A DNA stretch of 64,000 nt from Prochlorococcus marinus XMU1419 (GCF_017695955.1 NZ_JAAORO010000001.1:310001-374000), one strand, 5' to 3'; counted from the stretch's first letter, positions 1 to 11,632 are shown. A program made the numbers and translations. The notes: generated from the letters alone by a model not told the origin.

Positions 1-153
<153 letters not shown>

Positions 154-274
154 ACAGGGAGACAACAAAATGTTTAATATTATTTTGTCACCTTAGGTCG
201 ATCGGTATCTCACATTCTTAATTTATTAAGAATTTCATTTCTTAAGTTTTTCTAGGTCACACCCATTTTTTCCT

Positions 275-348
<74 letters not shown>

Positions 349-360
349 TATCTCTATGTT

Positions 361-433
361 GGGGGTATAGCTCAGTTGGTAGAGCGCCTGCTTTGCAAGC
401 AGGATGTCAGCGGTTCGAGTCCGCTTACCTCCA
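361..433 (+). tRNA. trnA: tRNA-Ala (TGC)
   Basis: A 73-nt cloverleaf 12 nt after tRNA-Ile. The acceptor stem GGGGGTA pairs with TACCTCC, the anticodon loop TTTGCAA carries TGC, and the T-loop has GGTTCGAGTCC. Ile plus Ala in the spacer is the usual cyanobacterial arrangement. No gene is seen in the rest of the spacer (434-689). Confidence 0.98.
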
Positions 434-564
434 CTGATTACCACCTCCTCCATATTTTTGGAGTAAGGAAAATTTTGAGTTGTGATCAATTTCTGAACGA
501 ATCTAGCTTCCTAATGTGATCATTAAGATGCTGGACTCATTGAATTATTTTCATTGTTTTCAGA

Positions 565-584
565 GAACCTTGACAACTGCATAG
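565..584 (+). other. Left arm of the 23S precursor processing stem
   Basis: GAACCTTGACAACTGCATAG is the reverse complement, with one mismatch, of 3602-3621 just past the 23S 3' end. The two arms would loop out the whole 23S, the classical RNase III-type pre-rRNA stem. Confidence 0.7.
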
Positions 585-689
585 ATTATTTTAAAGACAA
601 TAAGCATCTTTAATGATGCAGATTTATTATTTGTGCGAATGCATTAATAACAATTCTATTAAGCTGATGCTTCAAATTTTGAAGTTATT

Positions 690-3563
<2,874 letters not shown>

Positions 3564-3601
3564 AAATAAACTTAATTTATTGTTTTTAATTTATATTTTT
3601 T

Positions 3602-3621
3602 CTATGCAGTTCTCAAGGTTC
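3602..3621 (+). other. Right arm of the 23S precursor processing stem
   Basis: CTATGCAGTTCTCAAGGTTC pairs with 565-584 (19 of 20 positions). It sits between the 23S 3' end and the 5S gene. Confidence 0.7.
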
Positions 3622-3627
3622 AAACTA

Positions 3628-3745
3628 TCCTGGTGTTCATGGCGATGTGGAACCACTCCGATCCATCTCGAACTCGGTTGTGAAACGCATCAGCGGCGAA
3701 AATATTTAGGGGGTAGCCCCTTGAGAAAATAGCTCAATGCCAGGT
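3628..3745 (+). rRNA. rrf: 5S rRNA
   Basis: About 118 nt beginning TCCTGGTG and ending GCCAGGTA, with the terminal CCTGG/CCAGG helix. It contains the typical AACCACTCCGATCCATCTCG loop region and GGGGGTAGCCCC. It is the last gene of the rRNA operon. Confidence 0.95.
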
Positions 3746-3755
3746 AAAAATATTT

Positions 3756-3788
3756 AAAGGGTTTGCTCTTATTGAGTAAACCCTTTTT
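3756..3788 (+). terminator. rRNA operon terminator
   Basis: A 13-bp stem, AAAGGGTTTGCTC paired with GAGTAAACCCTTT (one G-U), with a five-base loop, runs into a T tract. It lies 10 nt after 5S. On the other strand it abuts the stop codon of mutM and is followed by a T-rich stretch, so it may work in both directions. Confidence 0.85.
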
Positions 3789-4666
3789 TATTTTTGGCAT
3801 TTGGGACACCAATGTGTACTTCTCCCAGTAATTTTTTGCCTTTCAATTAAATTCCCACATATGCGACATTCTTTCCCAGTTCTCCTATAGACATTTGTCT
3901 GTAAACCAAAATTACCATTATCTCCTTCCAAGTTCCTAAAATCGCTAAATGTAGTTCCACCAGAACCTATACTTTTTTTTAATACAGTTACAATTGATTC
4001 TTTGAGCTTAATCAACTCATTCTTCTTTATTGTTCGAGCTTCCCTAAAAGGTGAAATGCCAGCAGAGTATAAACTTTCATCAGCATAAATATTACCTATA
4101 CCTGCCACTATTGTTTGATCTAATAAAATAGCTTTTATTGATTTTGTTCTTTTTGAAATAACTTTTTTAAGATAATTTGCATCAAAGTCTTGAGAAAATG
4201 GTTCTGGCCCTAATGAACCTAATCCTTTAATTATTTTGTTAGGAGATAGGCCTTTATTAATCCACCACATTTGACCAAAACTTCTTACGTCAATGTACCT
4301 AAGCTCATTATTATTTTTATCGAAAAATCTTATTCTTGTATGTTTACAAGGAAGAGTTGAGTTTTTAATAAATTTGAAATATCCAGTCATTCTTAAATGA
4401 ACTACAAGGAATCCGTTATTTTGTGAATTTTCTAGAGGAAATTGAGCATTTTCATTTTGAACTTCTTTCAATTGAGCTATTAAATATTTACCTCTTCTAT
4501 CCCATTTATAAATAAGTGAGTTACCAAGTCCTTTGATGAATTCTTCTTTGTTTGTTGGGAATGCAACAGTTGAGTCCCTACAGACTTCAACTTTTTTAAT
4601 AATAAAGTTATTAAGTTTTTGCTCTAAACCTCTTCGAACTGTTTCTACTTCAGGTAATTCAGGCAA
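3788..4666 (-). CDS. mutM: Formamidopyrimidine-DNA glycosylase
   Basis: Base-excision repair enzyme (Fpg) that removes 8-oxoguanine and formamidopyrimidines and nicks the abasic site. The protein starts MPELPEVET, so Pro2 (the catalytic amine after Met removal) and Glu3 are in place. A helix-two-turn-helix region follows, with the [11 protein letters not shown] segment. The C-terminal zinc finger has four cysteines (CRICG at about 267 and CPKC near the end). At 292 aa it is slightly longer than the E. coli enzyme. It sits 4 nt after psaE and is probably co-transcribed; repair of oxidised guanine beside a photosystem gene is functionally plausible. Confidence 0.96.
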   Translation of the reverse strand: MPELPEVETVRRGLEQKLNNFIIKKVEVCRDSTVAFPTNKEEFIKGLGNSLIYKWDRRGKYLIAQLKEVQNENAQFPLENSQNNGFLVVHLRMTGYFKFIKNSTLPCKHTRIRFFDKNNNELRYIDVRSFGQMWWINKGLSPNKIIKGLGSLGPEPFSQDFDANYLKKVISKRTKSIKAILLDQTIVAGIGNIYADESLYSAGISPFREARTIKKNELIKLKESIVTVLKKSIGSGGTTFSDFRNLEGDNGNFGLQTNVYRRTGKECRICGNLIERQKITGRSTHWCPKCQK

Positions 4667-4670
4667 TTAT

Positions 4671-4880
4671 TTAAGCTTTCTCTAATTCACTTTCAGCGAA
4701 ATTATTTGTATTTGCTCCACCATCAGTTCCGCTTATCCCGGCGTAATTTACTTTATCGAATCTGACTACGCAGTTATATTTAATACCTGAGGTATCAACT
4801 GAAGCAACTTTACCTATTTCATTATACCAATATGATTCCGGTCTTTTTACTCTCACGAGATCTCCTCTTGAAATAGCCAT
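4671..4880 (-). CDS. psaE: Photosystem I reaction centre subunit IV
   Basis: A 69-aa stromal-side PSI subunit that helps dock ferredoxin/flavodoxin and supports cyclic electron flow. The N-terminal SH3-like fold is recognisable from [26 protein letters not shown] and [12 protein letters not shown]. The C-terminal tail is short and acidic, as in picocyanobacteria. It is first in an operon-like pair with mutM. Confidence 0.97.
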   Translation of the reverse strand: MAISRGDLVRVKRPESYWYNEIGKVASVDTSGIKYNCVVRFDKVNYAGISGTDGGANTNNFAESELEKA

Positions 4881-4960
4881 TACTATTAATTTAACTTTTT
4901 GTAGAATAACTCATTATTAATATTCTTAGACAAATTATTCACACATATTAATTAAAAGTT

Positions 4961-5731
4961 TTAACAAAAATCATTTATCAAATTAATTTCAAATTCTTCT
5001 TTAGCAGGCTTACTTCCCATCCATTTCCTGCCAGGTATTCTTACATCTAATTCCCTCGTATCACAATTTATTGAAAGAATTAGTTTTTTATTTTCTTTAT
5101 TCAGTACGTTTAAAACTTTTCTACCTTTAATATCTTTATATGATTTACTTTGGATAATTATAGGACCATAATTTTTTTTATCTAACTCAAGTAATTCATT
5201 ATTTTTTCTATTTTCAGTTGTTTCATGATTTTCTAAATTAATTATGTTCTTTTTTCTTAATATGAGTTTTTGACCAATTTTTATTGAATCAGGATTATTG
5301 AGATTATTCATCTCTATTAGATCGATTACTTTTAAATTATATTTGTTTGATATCTCAGTCAGATTTTCACCAGTTTGAACGATATGATAATTACTTATTA
5401 AATCTGATTGTTTTGTAAGATTTTCAGTAGATTCGGAGATAATAAGATTTTGGCCAACAAAGATATAATTTTCGTCTTTTAAGTTATTCAATTTAATAAT
5501 TAAATCTTTATTTATTGAATAGAATTTTGAAATACTTGATATTGTATCTCCACTTTTTACAATATGAGTTTTTTCTAGTTTAGTTTTTTCTTCAGTAATT
5601 GATTCTTTTCTAACAATATTCTCAATTTTATTTTTTGGTGAAAATACCTTTTCTTCTGATTTTAAAAAAGGTTGATTAAAAAAATTAATAAATATGGCAA
5701 TTACTAAAAATGCAAATTTCATAAAACTCAC
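4961..5731 (-). CDS. Exported LysM-domain protein
   Basis: A 256-aa protein with a hydrophobic N-terminal segment (about residues 4-22) that looks like a signal peptide or anchor. Two LysM modules follow, at about 55-100 (HIVKSGDTISSISKFYSI) and 115-160 (YHIVQTGENLTEISNKYNL). LysM modules bind N-acetylglucosamine polymers, so a peptidoglycan-associated role is likely. The C-terminal 90 residues have no recognised enzymatic motif. Lys/Asn-rich composition matches the neighbours. The alternative start at Met4 would give a cleaner signal peptide. Confidence 0.85.
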   Translation of the reverse strand: MSFMKFAFLVIAIFINFFNQPFLKSEEKVFSPKNKIENIVRKESITEEKTKLEKTHIVKSGDTISSISKFYSINKDLIIKLNNLKDENYIFVGQNLIISESTENLTKQSDLISNYHIVQTGENLTEISNKYNLKVIDLIEMNNLNNPDSIKIGQKLILRKKNIINLENHETTENRKNNELLELDKKNYGPIIIQSKSYKDIKGRKVLNVLNKENKKLILSINCDTRELDVRIPGRKWMGSKPAKEEFEINLINDFC

Positions 5732-5794
5732 TATTTATTTAAAGATAATCTTAAAATTTAAGATCGCTAGGTCTTTGAAAACAATTTAAGTAAT

Positions 5795-7186
5795 TTAAAA
5801 CTGAAAAATAAACTTTAAAAATTTCTTTGCTCTTTCGTAGGGAGGATACCGCAGATTTGAATCAAATAAAAAACCTTTAAAAGTAATAGATTTTTGATTT
5901 GAAAAATTTCGGAACCCTTCTTCTCCATGAAATCTACCAATACCACTTTGCCCAACGCCTCCAAACGGTAAATTTGGAATAAGGACTGGTAACATAACAT
6001 CATTTATACAAATTGTTCCTGAGCTGGTTACTTTTGAAATATGATTATGAATTTTTTTATTGCCTCCAAATAAGTAGATTGCTAATGGTTTTGATGTTTG
6101 ACTAATCTGTTTTAACGCTGATTCCTTATCATTGATTCCAATTACTGGAAGTATTGAACTGAATAGTTCTTTCTGCAAGATTTCTGTTTCATTTAATTTA
6201 GATTTCAAAATTGTGGGAGATATTTTCAAATTTTTTTTACTAAAAGTCCCCCCAAATAAAATTCTTTTTTCTTTTTTATATTGTTTTAGAACTTCTACAG
6301 TTGATGTAAAATGCTTTTTCTCTAATTTTGATAAGTTTTTCGAGATAATTGGATTATCTCCGTAAAAACTTACTATACATTTCTTTAATTTTTCTATAAA
6401 AATAGTTTCAATTTCTTTATCTACAAAGATATGATTAGGAGCCATGCAGGATTGACCAGAATTAAAAAATTTGCCCCAAACAATTCTTTTAGCAGCAACC
6501 TCTAAATTTGCATTTTTGAAAATAATTACAGGATTTGTTCCGCTTAACTCAAGAGTTAATGGAGTTAAGTTTTTTGAAGCTAATTTCATTATAGATTTTC
6601 CAGTCTCAGTACTTCCTGTAAAAAATATGTGATCAAAATTTTGTTCAATTAATTTTATGGATTGTTTATAGTCACCCTCTATTGTCATTAGGACATCTTT
6701 ACGGAAATATTTGGAAGTAAGCTTTTTAATAAGTTTTGAAGTTGCAGGACATCTCTCTGAAGGTTTTATAACTGCCGTATTTCCCGCTGAGAAAATATTT
6801 ACTAATGGCTTTAAAACATAAAGTAATGGATAATTATAAGGACCAATAATTAAGACGCACCCAAGAGGTTCATAAATAACTTTGGAGGATGATGGGAATA
6901 GATAAAAAGGTGTATCAATTTTTTTTGGTCGCATCCAAGAATTGAGTTTCTTTTTTATGAGTGAAATTTCTTCTTTCACTAAAAGGATTTCTGAAAGCCC
7001 TTCAATTTCAGATTTGCCTAGATCAACATAAAGTGATTTTATTATCTCTTTTTTATTTTCATCCAAAAGTTTAGAAACTATCTTGAGATGTTGGATCCGC
7101 CACTTTATATTTTCCGTTTTACCAGTAAGAACTGTATTTTTTAATCTATTAATGTCTTCTAAATGAAATTTATCAGAAATTTTCAT
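5795..7186 (-). CDS. Aldehyde dehydrogenase (NAD(P)+), class 3-like
   Basis: A 463-aa member of the ALDH superfamily that oxidises aldehydes to acids. The catalytic cysteine lies in FFNSGQSCMAPNHIF and the general-base glutamate in TLELSGTNPVIIF. The cofactor loop FTGSTETGKSIM is present, as is the C-terminal PFGGVGQSGIGRFHG signature. The length and the absence of a long N-terminal extension suggest the fatty-aldehyde (class 3) group; in cyanobacteria such enzymes detoxify lipid-derived aldehydes. The gene is divergent from the GNAT gene at 7342, with a 155-bp spacer that should hold both promoters. Confidence 0.93.
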   Translation of the reverse strand: MKISDKFHLEDINRLKNTVLTGKTENIKWRIQHLKIVSKLLDENKKEIIKSLYVDLGKSEIEGLSEILLVKEEISLIKKKLNSWMRPKKIDTPFYLFPSSSKVIYEPLGCVLIIGPYNYPLLYVLKPLVNIFSAGNTAVIKPSERCPATSKLIKKLTSKYFRKDVLMTIEGDYKQSIKLIEQNFDHIFFTGSTETGKSIMKLASKNLTPLTLELSGTNPVIIFKNANLEVAAKRIVWGKFFNSGQSCMAPNHIFVDKEIETIFIEKLKKCIVSFYGDNPIISKNLSKLEKKHFTSTVEVLKQYKKEKRILFGGTFSKKNLKISPTILKSKLNETEILQKELFSSILPVIGINDKESALKQISQTSKPLAIYLFGGNKKIHNHISKVTSSGTICINDVMLPVLIPNLPFGGVGQSGIGRFHGEEGFRNFSNQKSITFKGFLFDSNLRYPPYERAKKFLKFIFQF

Positions 7187-7341
7187 TTTATTACTATTAA
7201 TAGTATTAAATATATCAGAGGATAAATTGTAAATAACTAAGGTTTTAGCAACTTAAATCAAAGTGAATGATTTATGAGAAATAATCAAATTTATTAATAT
7301 TACCCTTAAAAATTCAAATTTTTCTTGGTTAGTATATTTCT

Positions 7342-8232
7342 ATGAGGGAAAAATTTTCAATTAGATTGATATCTATAAATGAAATACCAGAAGTCACAAA
7401 CTGGGCAAAGTTAGAAGGTTTTTCTCCTGGAATGGATGATGTATCAATTTATAGAAATACAGATAAACAAGGGGTATGGGTAGCTTGTCTCGACAATAAT
7501 CCTATAGGTTCTATTGCGTGTATTAAATACAATTCCTCATATGGTTTTATAGGTTTATTTATCGTTAAAAAAGAATTCCGAAATAATGGATATGGAGTGA
7601 GATTATGGAAACATGCCCTCGAATATTTAAAAAATGTTGATTGTATTGGCCTTGAGGCTGCCCCAGATAGATTGAATGATTACGCAAAGTGGGGGTTTAG
7701 AAAATCTTCTACTACAAATCGTTGGAAATTAAATGGTTCTCAAGATTTGCCATTGAGAAATTTCTACAAAGATCAATTTCATTCTTTTAAAGTTGTCCCG
7801 GGAACTAAAATCTCCTCTGAAGCGGTCTTAATTTATGATGATCAAAGAGAACCTAGCCCTAGACCGCATTTTCTAAATGACTGGTTGAGGAATTCTCATG
7901 GAAATGTCAGTGCAATTGTCGACAATAATGGGATGTGCCATGGATTTGGCAGGATAAGACCTTGTGTATTGGAGGATAATGAGCAAGGCTGGAGAATCGG
8001 ACCTCTTTTAGCGGATACTCCACCTCTTGCTGAATTGTTAATAAGGGAGTTAGTTGGTGATTTAGATGCCCAAATCTTATTGGATTGCTCTAATCTGAAT
8101 CCATATGCAAATTATCTTTTATCAAGTTTGGGATTTGAGGAAATATCAACAACTTACAGAATGTACAAAGGAACTCAACCTCCCTGCCCAATGAATCAAG
8201 TATACGGACTTGCCTGCCTGGAACTTGGGTAA
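7342..8232 (+). CDS. GNAT-family acetyltransferase, two-domain
   Basis: A 296-aa protein. The N-terminal half is a GNAT fold; the acetyl-CoA loop is visible around residues 75-100 (LFIVKKEFRNNGYGVRLW, an R/Q-x-x-G-x-G/A-like site). The C-terminal half resembles the second domain found in YitH-type GNAT proteins. The substrate cannot be told. Transcribed away from the aldehyde dehydrogenase. Confidence 0.85.
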   Translation: MREKFSIRLISINEIPEVTNWAKLEGFSPGMDDVSIYRNTDKQGVWVACLDNNPIGSIACIKYNSSYGFIGLFIVKKEFRNNGYGVRLWKHALEYLKNVDCIGLEAAPDRLNDYAKWGFRKSSTTNRWKLNGSQDLPLRNFYKDQFHSFKVVPGTKISSEAVLIYDDQREPSPRPHFLNDWLRNSHGNVSAIVDNNGMCHGFGRIRPCVLEDNEQGWRIGPLLADTPPLAELLIRELVGDLDAQILLDCSNLNPYANYLLSSLGFEEISTTYRMYKGTQPPCPMNQVYGLACLELG

Positions 8233-8304
8233 TCCCCTTTAAAACGAGTATTTTGCATTTTGTTTATGTAATACTGAAGGAAGTTTGTTCGATTATCCAT
8301 AAGC

Positions 8305-8553
8305 TTAAGTTTCAGAAGGTTTTAAAATTTTTTCTACAATATCCGCGTTGATTATAGTGATCTCTCCATTATCAATATTGGCAACTTGAAACAAGGTCCA
8401 TGAATTTGGATTTCTAGCTCCTCCAATACAGTCGATAACTTGACCGACCCAATAATTTTTATTCTTTTCCTTAGTATCTTCGCAATTTTCTTTTTTAATT
8501 GCTACATAATCACCAGACCTAACGAAAAGAAACTCAGGAGTTGCCGAGCTCAT
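8305..8553 (-). CDS. Small picocyanobacterial protein, DUF3104-like
   Basis: An 82-aa protein with a beta-rich pattern: FVRSGDYVAI, then YWVGQVIDCIGGARNP, then FQVANIDNGEITIINADIV. This matches my memory of DUF3104, a small family known mainly from marine Synechococcus and Prochlorococcus with unknown function. It faces the GNAT gene tail to tail. A LexA-like palindrome (8566-8583) sits 13 nt before its ATG. Confidence 0.7.
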   Translation of the reverse strand: MSSATPEFLFVRSGDYVAIKKENCEDTKEKNKNYWVGQVIDCIGGARNPNSWTLFQVANIDNGEITIINADIVEKILKPSET

Positions 8554-8565
8554 AATAAATAGCTA

Positions 8566-8583
8566 ATAGTATATATGTACTAT
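8566..8583. promoter_or_regulatory. Candidate operator, ATAGTA-N6-TACTAT (LexA-like)
   Basis: An inverted repeat ATAGTA/TACTAT with a 6-nt spacer, just upstream of the reverse-strand gene starting at 8553. The core AGTATATATGTACT differs at one base from AGTAC-N4-GTACT, the box known for cyanobacterial LexA. The same architecture recurs at 11596-11613. Whether LexA binds here is inferred. Confidence 0.45.
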
Positions 8584-8650
8584 AGTAAGTCATTATTTTT
8601 GTTGCCGAACTTTGAATTATTTCGCAAACTAGAGGTAATTCAAAAATAAA

Positions 8651-8743
8651 ATGGAATCAACTGAAATTGCTATATTTTCAACATTATTGGGATTAATTTT
8701 AGCTTTAACTGACGCTTACATAGAAAGAAATATTCCTGGATAA
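8651..8743 (+). CDS. Micro-protein, one transmembrane helix
   Basis: A 30-aa ORF starting ATG and ending TAA. Residues 5-22 (EIAIFSTLLGLILALTDA) form a single hydrophobic helix, followed by a short polar tail. The size fits thylakoid low-mass subunits, but I could not match it to a known Psb, Psa or Pet peptide. Confidence 0.45.
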   Translation: MESTEIAIFSTLLGLILALTDAYIERNIPG

Positions 8744-8791
8744 TATGTCCAATTAAATTCTTAAATCAAATAAGATTTAAGCTGGTCTAAT

Positions 8792-9085
8792 ATGTCGGCA
8801 CGGTTAGAAACTAATTTTGTGAAAACTAAATATATCAACCCTCCCATTGCGAGTCTTCCGTTAATTTTCTCTAAATGCTTTAATTTTCTCAACAAATTTA
8901 ATCTTGCGGTTAAACAAAATTTAAGAGGTATAAAAAATAAAAAAGTATTGATTACTTCAAAATTAAAAATTTTTTTAAAAAGTTTATATAAATATTATTT
9001 CAAACACGAATTAAATTTAAAGCCAAGCTTCTTTCATCTCAAGATAAAGTCTCTCGCTCTCAGCAGAATCAATTTTACTGTCTGA
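8792..9085 (+). CDS. Doubtful ORF, basic 97-aa product
   Basis: An open frame starting MSARLETNFVKTK, lysine-rich with no recognised domain. Its 3' end overlaps, on the opposite strand, the better-looking 45-aa ORF at 9017-9154. There is no clear ribosome-binding site. Probably not a gene in its full length; kept because the stretch 8744-9016 holds nothing else. Confidence 0.2.
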   Translation: MSARLETNFVKTKYINPPIASLPLIFSKCFNFLNKFNLAVKQNLRGIKNKKVLITSKLKIFLKSLYKYYFKHELNLKPSFFHLKIKSLALSRINFTV

Positions 9086-9154
9086 ATAGGATTGCTGCTG
9101 CTGCTGCTGCTGCTGCTGAGTTGAGTTAGTATTAGAATTTTGGACTTCGCTCAT
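9017..9154 (-). CDS. Small protein with polyglutamine tract
   Basis: A 45-aa ORF (ATG at 9154, TAA at 9017). Residues 1-12 are Ser/Asn/Thr-rich, residues 13-21 are nine consecutive glutamines encoded by eight CAG codons and one CAA, and the C-terminus is a charged helix ending ERLYLEMKEAWL. The helical C-terminus looks like real coding sequence. Function unknown; the perfect CAG run is unusual in so AT-rich a genome. Confidence 0.55.
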   Translation of the reverse strand: MSEVQNSNTNSTQQQQQQQQQSYSDSKIDSAESERLYLEMKEAWL

Positions 9155-9271
9155 TAGAGGATCTTAATATTTGTGTTTATTCTCTCATATTTAGAGCTTT
9201 TTTTGTTAATTTAAATTCTTAAATTTTATTTAAATTTTGTATATTTTTGAATTTTCCTGTTTGGAGTGAAG

Positions 9272-9373
9272 TTATTTCGCTACAGTAGTTTTGGCATATA
9301 GGAATTTAACTTCCCAATATACAATTCCTAGGAAGATAGCACTTGCAATAATAATTTCAGAAATGGCTAACAT
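9272..9373 (-). CDS. Micro-protein, one transmembrane helix
   Basis: A 33-aa ORF with ATG at 9373. The N-terminal hydrophobic helix (ISEIIIASAIFLGIVYW) is followed by a short basic tail (KFLYAK...AK), so N-out/C-in insertion is likely. Not identified. About 150 bp of AT-rich sequence without a gene separates it from 9522. Confidence 0.45.
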   Translation of the reverse strand: MLAISEIIIASAIFLGIVYWEVKFLYAKTTVAK

Positions 9374-9521
9374 TTTATTTTTAGGTACTAATTTAATTTT
9401 GGTATCAATTTACACAGAATGCAATAGGTACTAATTACATTTATGATTTTTTAAAATCTTATTTAATAAAATAACGCGTCTAAATAATATAAAATTTTAA
9501 GTTAGATACTTAATTATTTTC

Positions 9522-9956
9522 GTGGGAAATTTCATAAATTCAACAATTCTTATACCTTTAATACCCTTAGTTACCTCTTTATTTATTTTTATTTTATTGG
9601 TGAGTTTTAACAGGACACTTAACAGGTTAACAAAACCTGTTACTGCACTGGTTGCATTATCTTTATTAAGTTCTGCTTTTATAAGCTCATTTGACTATTT
9701 TAAGAAAATACAAGAAGAATTAGTTTTATCTGAATTTCTTAAATCTTTTGAAGAAAAAAACTTAGTTTTACATCTAAATTTAGTAAATGAAAAAGTTATA
9801 ATTTTTTTCTCATTAATAATGATATTAATTATTGGAATATCTTTTTATAAATTACCTAGAAAAAAAGGTTATGTTTCATTAATGATTTGCCTAGGATTGA
9901 TATCTTCTTCGGTGATACTCTCAATATTGCTAATAGATTTCTCAGCACTTATCTAA
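9522..9956 (+). CDS. Hydrophobic protein, NdhF/NuoL N-terminus-like
   Basis: A 144-aa membrane protein with a GTG start. About four helices are visible: residues 8-28, 40-58, 88-105 and 117-140. The opening (STILIPLIPLVTSLFIFILL) and the distribution of helices are reminiscent of the N-terminal part of NADH dehydrogenase subunit 5/NdhF-type proteins, but the conserved proton-channel core of that family is absent. It could be a small picocyanobacterial membrane protein only superficially similar. It ends 4 bp into the 3' end of the convergent PTOX gene. Confidence 0.6.
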   Translation: MGNFINSTILIPLIPLVTSLFIFILLVSFNRTLNRLTKPVTALVALSLLSSAFISSFDYFKKIQEELVLSEFLKSFEEKNLVLHLNLVNEKVIIFFSLIMILIIGISFYKLPRKKGYVSLMICLGLISSSVILSILLIDFSALI

Positions 9957-10462
9957 ACTGGTGTAAGCATTGACAAAGCTTCATTAAGTTCTTGGACATG
10001 GTTTAATTCATCTTGAGCAATTTCTTTTATTATTTGATCATTTGGATTATCTATTAAATATTTGGAATAAGTTTCATATGCATGTTCTTCAATTTTTATG
10101 TTGACATCATAAGCATTAGCTGGAGAGAAGAAATAATAAAAAACCATAATCCAGTAATAAACAAGCACTAGGTGTCTCGCAAAAAATCTATCAATCCAAA
10201 ACCTATCTCCTCCTCTTTTCTCCATTTCTTTAAGATGCTCAGTTTCGTTAATAGCTTGATAAAAATGTTCTTTCATTAAAATCATCGTTTTTTCATTTTT
10301 AATTCCTAAGGATTCTTTAAAATGAAGAACTGAAAGAAATGCAAAATAAGGTGATCTAGCTATTACTTCTAAAACCCAAAATCTTTGTAAAGATCTACCA
10401 GAGTATATGAAGTCTAAAAACCTAACAGTATTATTCAAAATCAAAGAATTTAATTTCTTCAT
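9953..10462 (-). CDS. ptox: Plastid-type terminal oxidase (alternative oxidase family)
   Basis: A 169-aa di-iron quinol oxidase that would pass electrons from plastoquinol to oxygen, a safety valve for the photosynthetic chain at high light or low iron. The iron-ligand motifs are in the expected order: Glu32 in VLEVIARSP, Glu73-x-x-His76 in NETEHLKEM, Glu125/126 in IEEHAYETY, and Glu152-x-x-His155 in DELNHVQEL. It is shorter than plant PTOX, with almost no N-terminal extension. PTOX genes are known in high-light Prochlorococcus and their phages. Convergent with the hydrophobic gene at 9522. Confidence 0.9.
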   Translation of the reverse strand: MKKLNSLILNNTVRFLDFIYSGRSLQRFWVLEVIARSPYFAFLSVLHFKESLGIKNEKTMILMKEHFYQAINETEHLKEMEKRGGDRFWIDRFFARHLVLVYYWIMVFYYFFSPANAYDVNIKIEEHAYETYSKYLIDNPNDQIIKEIAQDELNHVQELNEALSMLTPV

Positions 10463-10617
10463 AAATTTCGTTTTTCTTTAAGTATAATTACTCAGCCCCG
10501 CGAAGACCAAAATATATTTAAATAATTAACCAAAAATTAATATTTATAGTCTAAAAATTGCTACTTCCATTGAAATATTTTTTTTTCATGCATTAATTGG
10601 ATAGATAAAAATTTTAT

Positions 10618-10758
10618 ATGACAACTACTGAAAAAATTGCAAATGCCAAAAAGAGGATTGATGAATTAGAAAGACTTATAAAATATTGGAATGATTCAGA
10701 GCATGATGAGGCAAAAATAGTAAATTTTATAAAGAACTCTGAAAATAAAGTCGCTTAG
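10618..10758 (+). CDS. Small helical protein
   Basis: A 46-aa ORF with a continuous charged helix pattern (TEKIANAKKRIDELERLIKYW) that could form a coiled coil, then an acidic stretch. Length and composition look coding. No family recognised. It stands alone in a roughly 570-bp region between PTOX and the gene at 11032 with one further micro-ORF. Confidence 0.5.
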   Translation: MTTTEKIANAKKRIDELERLIKYWNDSEHDEAKIVNFIKNSENKVA

Positions 10759-10904
10759 ATTGTGATTATTAAGGTTGATTAACTTTAACTACCTAAAGTG
10801 ATTTAATATCTTTGAGGGTTGAATATTTTTTAATTTTTAAAATAGAGCAATTAAACCTATTCTCAAAAACGGTAAGGAAGAAATAATCTAAAAGAAAAAT
10901 TTAT

Positions 10905-11018
10905 ATGAAAACCTTTTCAAAAAAATATTTAGTTCCGATTAAATTTATACCTTGGTTTTTTTGGGTATTTATATCTTTTATGAGTATATATTTGTGTAAG
11001 ATAGCCTGGATAAGTTGA
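10905..11018 (+). CDS. Micro-protein, one transmembrane helix
   Basis: A 37-aa ORF with a basic N-terminus (MKTFSKKY) followed by a tryptophan/phenylalanine-rich helix (PWFFWVFISFMSIYL). This is consistent with a small inner-membrane or thylakoid peptide with N-in topology. Not identified. Confidence 0.45.
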   Translation: MKTFSKKYLVPIKFIPWFFWVFISFMSIYLCKIAWIS

Positions 11019-11031
11019 ATAATTAATGAAT

Positions 11032-11355
11032 CTAGCTTCTCCTTAGCCAACCAGGAGCACCGCCAAACCAATCAGATATATCATCTTCATTTGGGTTGAA
11101 ATGATTTTCTTTATCTAGTCCATCTATCCCAAATGATTGTAAGAGGTTATCAATCCCCCCATCATTTTTTGTACCATTCCTTCTAAAACTGTTAGCTTTT
11201 TTCAGCCAAAGAGAAATTGTAGAATTATGGTGCGCAAATTTCTCAACATATATCCTTTCTTTTAATGAAATTGATTTATCTTGAGCGATTCTTTTAATTA
11301 TTCCTTGGATCTTTAGTCTTTTTGCATTACTAAGAAGCATTTTTGAACAATTCAT
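11032..11355 (-). CDS. Conserved hypothetical protein with WFGGAPGWLRRS tail
   Basis: A 107-aa soluble protein: a basic helical N-terminal half (residues 1-60), a flexible linker, and a striking C-terminus ISDWFGGAPGWLRRS that looks like a conserved interaction tail. No enzymatic motif seen. The roughly 280 bp upstream hold no gene apart from the palindromic sites at 11596-11632. Confidence 0.6.
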   Translation of the reverse strand: MNCSKMLLSNAKRLKIQGIIKRIAQDKSISLKERIYVEKFAHHNSTISLWLKKANSFRRNGTKNDGGIDNLLQSFGIDGLDKENHFNPNEDDISDWFGGAPGWLRRS

Positions 11356-11595
11356 TACTCCCTTTATAGGAAGGATTACTAAATATATCCTGTCAATGTT
11401 AATTTCAACAAATTCACCATCTTAAAAGGTTTTTAAGCAAGAAAAGTTTTAAGACACTAAAAAAAGAGATCAATAAGTTACATATGATACGTTTATTCAT
11501 TTATCAAACTTATAGTTTCTACGAATTAGATTAAAAAATCAATCCATTCGCAAGGATACTTTGAAATTCAAATAAGTGGACAAAGTTGTTGCGCT

Positions 11596-11632
11596 ATAGT
11601 AAATATGTACTATTATTAATACATATGTATTA
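11596..11632. promoter_or_regulatory. Two adjacent palindromes (LexA-like) upstream of 11640
   Basis: ATAGTA-N6-TACTAT at 11596-11613 (core AGTAAATATGTACT) has the same architecture as the site at 8566-8583. It is followed at once by a perfect 16-bp palindrome, TAATACATATGTATTA, at 11617-11632. Both lie within 45 nt of the ATG at 11640. Likely a double operator; LexA as the binder is inferred. Confidence 0.45.
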
